Source: Rachicladosporium sp. CCFEE 5018 (lineage: Eukaryota; Ascomycota; Dothideomycetes; Cladosporiales; Cladosporiaceae). From it: a stretch of 64,000 bases of DNA. The first letter of the stretch is position 1. Every line of letters begins with the position of its first letter. This document shows positions 56,633 to 64,000 of this stretch, piece by piece. The stretch spans positions 185,880-249,879 of the forward strand of contig KZ111163.1 of NCBI GenBank assembly GCA_002077045.2. Direction: 5' to 3'. The notes beneath the pieces were generated by a model. The model was given only the letters and a program-made list of their open reading frames with translations. It was not told where the DNA came from and searched no databases. The translations under genes were made by a program, and so were the position numbers.

Positions 56633-58414
56633 AATGGCATTCGCCACGCGAGAAAGTCCAGCCTTCCCAGTCGGGCGGCAGTGAGCAAATCAGTGCGTGC
56701 TCCTCTCCCTGCCTGCGCCGGGTGGGAGAGAAGCCAGATGATGGGACCCAGTACCGGAGAACTTCGCGCAGCTGTCAACAGGGGCGAAAGGGAGGGTTCG
56801 GGTAATGCAGGTGAGGTGCTCGTAGCGAAGCAGAGGTGAGGTGAGGTGAGCACAAGATGGGCGTCAAAGAATTGTTCGCATGCACGCTGTGACTGCCCGC
56901 CCGACGCGAGGGGCGGGGTGCGAAAGAGGCCTCGTGATTGGAACAGGAGTTTCAGGATCTAGAGGTACGGCTACGTGCGTCCGATGGGTGGATGTTGTGT
57001 CGCCGGTCGAAGTGGTGGGGATAGGCGACGGGAGCAGTGCGTTCAGTTGGTGATAATAGGGTACCGGTCCGGCAGTATGGCGGCACGGGGTGTAGATTGT
57101 CGCATAGTGTCGACGTGATGGCGATGTGCAGCGGACTGACGTTCGAGAGCGGGCGCCGGTGCCGGGTAATTCGATAAGACACGCGCCCTGCTCTTGGCGA
57201 TCCCGAGCAGGGGGGGCAAGTGGCTCTATGGTACCGTCGCGGAATCAACATGCACGACAATGTCGCCCTTGCTGTCGCGCATGCGTCAATAGAGTGCTCG
57301 CGTTTGCCAAAAGCGGCCGTCGTCGAATGTTGCGATACGATTGCTTCTCGAAGTGCTGACGGAAGATGCAGAAGGCAAATGAAGAGCGGTTCTTGGGCTC
57401 CCAATGTTGCAGTACGACATCGATTGCAGCAAGACTACAAGCGAAGTCCCTCCATCACTCACCGGCAGCATACAGGTCTCCACGTGAACTGCAGGGAGGC
57501 GTCAAAGAGGCGCAGCGAAGCTTGGGTCGGCGTTGAGCAGGCCATCGCCATCTATCTCATCCACCACTAATGAAAATCCCCATCAACTCCGACCCATCAC
57601 TAACCAAGCATCGCCCTCTGTTCGTTAAGCAAACAACCGCTTTCGCCGCCTCTCATGGCTCGTTCCCATCGCCTCCAACGTCCCCATGAGCGCCTCCATC
57701 CCGATCAAGAGATCACCACATCCAGCATCCCTGTCTTGCACTTCCGTTCGGAGTGAGGTGCAGCTGTCACATTCCCAGCCATGCACGCTGGGCCCAATGG
57801 CAGGGCGTGGAAGCCGAGTGTTAGGCCGCATGGGATGGTGCCGTCGGCGGGCTGCTGTATGGAGGGCAGGGAAGGGGAGGGTTGTACGGCGTGTCCCGGC
57901 GGTCATGCAGTGGATGTTGTGACCTTGTCTGGGGAAGGTCTTTCACGGATGGCACTGCGCAATGGATGAGATAGGCCAAGTCGGATCATTGCACGGCTCC
58001 ATCTGATCTGATCTTGAATAAGCCTTATCACCGCCTCATTTGTGCTACTGTCAAGTCCGTTTGTGCAGCACGTGGAGTCCAGAGCGCCATTGAGATTTCG
58101 TGCAGCCGCCTCTGTCACGTCGTACGAGCTTCCGCATGGCTATATGCATTGAGACGGCAAAGCGCATTGACATGAGCATGGCAGCGGTGGAGCACCTTGA
58201 ATGCAGACAGTAGGATGAGTGAGGATTCGCATACTAAGTAAATGCGCCCCATTGGTGACTATAGCCCACAGTCATGCCTTCGGACGACCGTAGACTGTAG
58301 GGCGTGAAGTCTCCGCCGCGCAAATCTCGCCATAACCATGCTTGCTCAATGCATCATCGCCGTGAAGCACGCCGCCGCCCTTCATCGCCTTAATTCGGAC
58401 GATCGATCAAGCGA
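56633..58414. other. 1.8-kb spacer, copy B
   Basis: Closely similar to 24955-26740 over its whole length. A minus-strand frame (57625-57906) is open here but carries a stop in copy A, with several replacing differences, so no gene is called. Confidence 0.5.
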
Positions 58415-61400
58415 TCAATCGACCTCCATGCCCTCCCCCTCTCCCACGACTTCCTCGCCAGCGACCAACTTCATGAACGCGTCATTAGCACCCTCCACAA
58501 CCTCCTTCCCAACATCTCTCATAGCCTCATTATTCAACTCCCACCCTTCCCTAACAGCTTCCTCCCTCCAAGCCTTCACCTCCTTCCTCTCCCTCAACCC
58601 TTCCTCGGCCCCGCTCCTCTCCCCCATACTCAAGAAAAAGCACTCCTGCGTTCCCTTCTCAAAGATCCGATGGTAGCTATTGACCGTGATCCTTATAGTT
58701 AGGTTCTCCTCGCTTCTAGCGGCAGCGAACCGGCGGAAAATGTAATCCGCTCCCTCTTCTGAAGACGGCGAAGGGGGCGCAGAGAGGTCAGAGGTGGCGA
58801 GGCCGGAGGCCCGGTAGTTGCGCGAGAGGAAGGGGCGTGTGAGCGTATCGTAGGTGATTCCGGCGGTTGCGGTGAAGGCTGTGTAGGAGGCGAGGTAGTA
58901 GCGCCAGCGGTGCTCTTGGTCAGCAGGTGAGAGCGCAGCGTCGAAGGTGGGATCGTCTTTCTTGGTAAGGTAGAAGCGGAGGGTGGGGTTCGTTTGGTCC
59001 TGGAGGTGATCGTCAGCTGATGTTCGATCAGTGTGGCGTAGGAAGAGACTTACGTAGTCGATGCGATATAGCTCAGAGTCCTTCAGCAGCTTCTCGACCG
59101 ACTTTCTGTAATCGACGATCTGCGCCGCGTTCGATGTCTCCCTCATGCGATCTTTGCGCCAGATGTTGTAGATGTCAAGGCTCTTCTCCTTACCCTCGTT
59201 GATCAGGATGTTGTTGCCATAGCGCACAAATGCCTGCATCATCTTCTCAAGCGAGTACAGCTGGTAGCCGGACTGCAAGTAGAAGCGACGAAGAATGTCC
59301 TCAACCTCGGTGAAGTCGGCGTCGCCAATCAGGCACTTCTCGAACTTGCCAAGCATCTGGCGGTAGTAGCTGGCGTGCTCTGAGGTGTCTTCGAAGAAGT
59401 CGGCTGGCAGCTTGTCGACGATGCCTAGGTCGAGGGCTGGCTTCTCGGTGTTGGCTCGGGCGATAGCCTTGTGGCACTCCCTCTCGCCCTTCTTGAGCTT
59501 GAGCAGACGCTCGTAGAGCATCGTCAGCATGCGAACGAAGCAGTACATTGGACCATTGGCCCACATGGTGTAGACGGTGCGATTGTGCAGCTCAGCGGGA
59601 TCGACATTCCTGTCACCAAGGCTGTTACCAGTGGTGGGATGCTCGAGCCAGCGCTGGACGACAGCCTCGCTCTTCTCAGCCTCTTCAGCAGTGTCGATCA
59701 CCATATCGTCAGCAGCGATGGAGCCGATCTCAGGAGTTGAAGCACGGCTGGCGGAGGCATTGCTGTCCTCACGATCTTTGCGGCCGAACTTGCCAGCACG
59801 CTGCTTGTCGATGACATTCCGGAAGAGGTTGTTGCCCTTAGCCTTGCGACCTCTCGGAGTAGCGGCATCCTCAGCACCAGATGGCAGATCATCGGCCACT
59901 TCGTTGGCAGGCGTGTCGCTTGGGCTGATTTTGATGGCGACCTTCTCGTTGAACGAGTCTGGGTCCATGCCGAAGAAGGTAGGGATAAAGTCGCGCATCC
60001 AGGCAGGTAGCTTTGGCGATTCTTGCGTCATGTTGGCATCGATATAGGTGAGCACTAGGCGGGCGACGTCGAGCACCACATCCGCGTCCTCCACAGCGTA
60101 GGTTAATTGCGCGTTGTGCATAACACCCGGCACCTGCTTGCCCTCTCTGACCATCTCCTCATGCTTGACTTGGATCTCGCCGAGCAGCGTCTTCATTTGG
60201 AAGGCCTTCTTGTCCGAATTACGGGTGTTGACAGCCTGATGATCAAGAGACTTCCAGAACATCTTCTGGGTTTGCTCGCGCCAGACCTTCTCCCATTCGC
60301 GCTGAGCCAGCTTCCACGATTCGAGGCGCTCTTTGAGGCGGTTTAGCAAGACCGGGATGACTTGGTACGGGTGGTTGTGAAGCTCCCTAATCACCTCATG
60401 GCCCATCTCACGGCCATAGACTTTCATGATGACGCGCTTGTAGATGGTCTCGCTCTGACCGCCAAGGCCAGTGGGAAGCTGCCAAGCCATCTGCTCGATT
60501 GGCGAAAGGCGCAGTAGCTGTTGCGCAAGGGGCTCGAGCAGCTGCACGGTCCTACCGCAAGCCTCAATGTTATAGTCGTAGTCGTGACGCTCTTCCTCGA
60601 TACGGTGAAGACCTTCTTCGTGTGCGTTCTTCCTATGAGCGACGAATCCGGAATCTTCACTCGCCCACGTAGGGTGAGAAGCCCACTCGTCGTTCAAGAC
60701 TGCTTGGCACAGCTCGTCACGACCGCTGCATGGCTTCTGGCGCTCCTGCAAAATTTGTGCGTTAGTAAGCTTCATAAAGCTACGTCCCAGTGGGCTATGT
60801 CCGGGTGATGTGGGTCGAGGTCCAGGATCCGGGGCGGTGGGCTTAGTGAAGCAGTCGTCGAATGGAGCCTGGCGTGGCGAAGAGCCTCGGATGTCGCTGT
60901 ACATAGCCTCTGGGTAGTCTCTTCCGGTCCTCAATGGCGAGTATCCCAGCTCCTTCACTCGATCTCTGACTTCGAATGTTGTCTTGACAATTGCTGTTGT
61001 GCTGTCTTCGCCGCGAAGCTTGAGTCTCTTGGCAGGATTGATCTTGGCACCAGCATAGTCTTGAAAGTCGGCGATAGTGTGGATTGGCGTGGAAGCACCG
61101 GACGGAAGCCGCGGGCTCAGATTGATGACCGACATCCCAGATTGCGGAACGCGCTTTCTCTTGTTCGTGCGCTCGTTTTCCAGACACTCAGCTTTGGTGT
61201 TCGGCGTGAGTATGAGGGTGGCAGATGAAAGCCCAGTCGATATCATGGCCGTCATCTCGGACGCAGATGGAATAGGGATGGCAGGCGGTGGGGCCTTCCT
61301 CTTCTTGCCCTTGCTGCCGGATTTGCCAGCGGGGGTGAGTGTGGCTGGTGGAGTTGGCGGTTGAGTCTTTTTTGTCTTAGGAGTCGTCGGGTCTTGCAAA

Positions 61401-64000
61401 GCAGCCAGCTGCTCGCCACCCTGTGCAGCCTTCTTGCAAGTGGAAACCATCTTGTTGGTGATGTGAACGATTTGTAGGTAAATATGAGTGAGATGCGGCC
61501 AGCGCTGTGTGAGAGATGGAGGTTTGCGAGTGATTGGATCGCAGAGTTGTTGTCGTAGGTGAGATGAGTTTCGTCCGACAGGGAGATGAGATGGAGGAAA
61601 GTCGACAATAGTAAGTTCGACAATAGGATCATCTCGTCCAGTGAAGTCAAGGTCCGTGCACCAAAAGTCGGAGTTGGAAGGAACGACCCAGGAAGGTTCT
61701 GAGGGGTAGCCAGTGGTCCAGTATACATGTCACGCACGCGACAACGAGGGAAGGGAGACAACATACCCGCTTAGGAAGCAGCCTATAACTCGGCCCAAGA
61801 CCACGACAATTGCTCAGACTCACCCTGCCGCCAGGGATTCGGGGCTTGTTCTCCACCAGTATGTCCTTCTCTTCATACCCCACGAAATCCATGAACCACT
61901 TCATCAAGTCCGTATTGCTGCCGACGAAAGCACGCGACTTGTGAATCAGTGTCGTACGGTCGATAAGATCTTGGCTGAAGAGGTTGCAGAGCTTGAGGAA
62001 CTCGTTGAACGTGTTCTTATTGGCGATGGCTTTCTTGGCGCGATCGAAGAAGCTCAGCTCCTCGCTGGTGGCGAGTGTCGATGTTGTTGGCGGCAGAGGG
62101 AACGGCAGCGCTGGAATCAGTGTTGGCGATGAAGGCGGCTGTTCGGCCGCCTTCGCCATCGCGTGCGCCTGCTTTGCGCGCTGTGATGTTGTCAGTGGTC
62201 GGCCACGGATGCAACAACGGCAAGGTTCACGCGCATCACTCACCTTACTCTGCTGCCCGCCAAATGCGCCCTTACTCGGCCCAGCGACAGCCATAGGCTC
62301 AACAGCACTATTGACCGTCCCCTGCCTTTCGCCTCTCTTCCTCTTGTTGGCAACTTCGCGCCGGCAACAGCTGGCAATCCTCTCCCGTGGTTTGGCGTAC
62401 CCATTACCTCCCTCGACATCACCGGGCTGCCGTACATCGGCTCACCCCTCACATGCGACAACATGGCCTGCTGTTCAGCTTGCACACGCGCGGCGTGCGC
62501 TTTGGCCGCAGCGGCAGACTCTGGCAAGAACTGCTTGAAATCGTCGAGGAGGTCTGGAGCGGTTTTGAATAGATGCGTGACTTGGCTGTAGACGTCTTGG
62601 ATGGGTTTTGATTCGCGTTGGTAGGTTTGGAGGATTTCGAGGAACTGCTTGTAGATATCGGGTTGTGATGAGAATCGGTTCTGAGGGTAAGTTTATTAAC
62701 GTGCTTTCTTTTCTTTCACGTGATAGGAGAAAGTCTTGCTCACCTTGATCTTATTCACGTAACTGATCGCATGATTGAACTCGACAGGTCCGCGCTTTTC
62801 CATCCCGCCTGGACCATCGCCGTCCTGCGGCAAAGGTGTAATGCGGCCTGGTGCTGGAGACATGCCTGCACGAAGCGCAGCACCGCTTGCTGCAGCTGAG
62901 ACAGCGTTCTGCAGGTGATTGACGCCACGTTCCTGTTGCTGGTGCATCGCTTGCTGCTCCTGCTGACGGGCCACTTCGAGTGGCGAAAGATGATTGCTAC
63001 CCATCATTGGTCCTATGGCGCGACCATTTGGACTGAGCATCATCTGCGGCTGTTGTCCAGGTTGGGGAGTGTACGTGCCGTTCTCTCTTCTGCCTGGCGC
63101 ACTGTCTTGCTGACTCAGAGGACGAGGCTGTGGCATTGACTGCACCGTCGTGCCCATCGGCGTGGTCACTCGAATTGCATTCGGGTCGTCGCCCGTACCG
63201 CATTCGATCCGATAGCCTGGAGGTAGGAACGTGTTGAACCCTTGGATCAACTCGGGATTGCCAGCAAAGAGCTGGCTGACTCTGCCGATTACGCCTGGTG
63301 TATCAATAGCACCACTCTTAAAGTCCTTCATGATATCCAGGAATCTGTTATAAACATCTGGGTGATCGGCGAATTGCACTTTGACTTGGTCGAGGTAGCT
63401 GAGCGCATCGTTCAGGATAGGCTGTTGACCTTGACCCTGACCTTGCGGTTGACCTGCTGGTGGTGGTCCTTGTTGTTGCTGTTGTGCAGCCTGCTGCTGT
63501 TGAGCCGGCGCAAAGGGCATCAGAAGGCCTGGCTGTTGCTGTTGGTTGCCAAGCACTTGAGATTGCGGCGGTTGCACTGGACCACCTGCGAAGATGTTGC
63601 CAGGTCCCGAGGGTGCTCCAAGCGGGAAACCAGGTTGTGCTTGCGACACACCAAGCCCTGGGTTCCCAAGTAGCCCGTGCCGAGGACCGACAGCAACTGG
63701 CTGATGCAGATGTATCGACTGTCCTGGTTGTGCTTGATTCGGCGGCGCCTGCTCGAGCCTCTGACGCTCTTGATGCTCTCGATGTGCTCGATCTTGCTCT
63801 TCTTTGATGTGGATCTGCTCGATGTCGCGAGCCCGCTCCCGTTCGCGCTGCTCAGCAGCAGCTGCTTGGCTCGTCGCTTGACCAATTGCTGGCAGACTAA
63901 ATCCAATGCCTGGCTGACCGTCTGGTCGATGAGGTGGTTGCGGTGGTTGTCTTGGCGAAGAGTGTGCAAGCCCTGGCAGTCCACCTAACCCATGGCTCTG
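58415..64000 (-). CDS. SIN3: Sin3 corepressor, copy B, with frame break, 5' end outside window
   Basis: The HDAC-interaction and C-terminal exons (from 60745 downward), PAH3, PAH2 and PAH1 are all present with the same intron positions as copy A. The PAH3-HID intron (61766-60746) is again 1021 bases. Between PAH2 and PAH3, at 62349-62362, a 14-base inversion accompanies a net loss of 16 bases. The frame after RGLPAV therefore shifts and stops before PAH3 unless splicing bypasses it. The AGQQQQ minisatellite is reduced to about one unit. The gene may be a decaying duplicate, or the lesion may be an assembly or consensus error. Confidence 0.88.
60746..61450 (-). CDS. conserved open frame inside the SIN3 PAH3-HID intron, copy B
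   Basis: Same start (ATG 61450), same length (235 codons) and same in-frame run into the SIN3 exon as in copy A. The first 30 codons differ most (MVSTCKKAAQGGEQ); the remainder is nearly unchanged in protein. The preceding 315 bases also have equal length in the two copies. Confidence 0.6.

Larger units (their letters stand above)
44917..64000. repeat. copy B of the roughly 19-kb direct segmental duplication
   Basis: Same genes, order and orientation as 13571-32450. Base 44917 corresponds to 13571 and base 64000 to 32450. Differences include complete replacement of two spacers, indels in PTC7 and SIN3, and a frame break in the small unknown gene. No TA enrichment or stop accumulation of the RIP kind is seen in either copy. 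Confidence 0.95.

Noticed and set aside
1..64000. CRISPR array, operons or ribosome-binding sites
   Set aside because: The window is eukaryotic: genes are spliced and individually spaced, and no spaced direct repeats of the CRISPR kind are present.

Overview
This is a fungal nuclear window. Compact genes carry short GT-AG introns (about 45-95 bases), and the products are ascomycete housekeeping and chromatin proteins: SNT2, SIN3, an RSC4-like protein, SEC20, HEM12 and FCY1. A TA-rich block looks mutated by RIP. Gene content and style suggest a Dothideomycete, perhaps a black yeast of the Mycosphaerellales/Teratosphaeriaceae, where hybrid or duplicated genomes are known. The species call is inference.

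Layout. (1) 1-13.5 kb, single copy here: MATE transporter 3' end, gamma-glutamylcyclotransferase-like gene, SNT2 (interrupted by an assembly gap flanked by an exact 536-base repeat), DUS2, and the 3' part of FAN1. (2) 13.571-32.450 kb, segment copy A: FAN1 N-terminal part, FAS1-domain protein, a small unknown gene, tandem-bromodomain RSC4-like gene, SEC20, PTC7-like phosphatase, WD40 protein, SIN3. (3) 32.5-40.7 kb, unique: FCY1, HEM12, a membrane-anchored cysteine-synthase-like gene, a PHD/coiled-coil protein, and an unknown 215-residue protein. (4) 40.98-43.5 kb: TA-rich block with a stop-riddled Tc1/mariner transposase frame and a second stop-riddled frame on the other strand. (5) 43.5-44.8 kb: GC-rich sequence with a cysteine-rich unknown gene running into a 100-N gap. 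(6) 44.917-64.0 kb: segment copy B, the same genes in the same order and orientation as copy A, cut at the left by the gap inside FAN1 and at the right by the window end inside SIN3.

Main points. The roughly 19-kb direct repeat starts exactly at an assembly gap, so it may be a diverged haplotype or homeolog placed in tandem by scaffolding, or a real duplication. Its divergence is patchy, with near-identical stretches beside unalignable spacers. It shows no RIP although RIP damage lies between the copies. In both copies the SIN3 'intron' between PAH3 and the HDAC-interaction region is 1021 bases long and holds a conserved open frame of 235 codons that reads into the next SIN3 exon. This may be an alternative N-terminus or an internal promoter. 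Copy B of SIN3 also has a 14-base micro-inversion with a net 16-base loss that breaks the frame. The genes do not form one pathway, but several (SNT2, SIN3, RSC4-like) are chromatin regulators.
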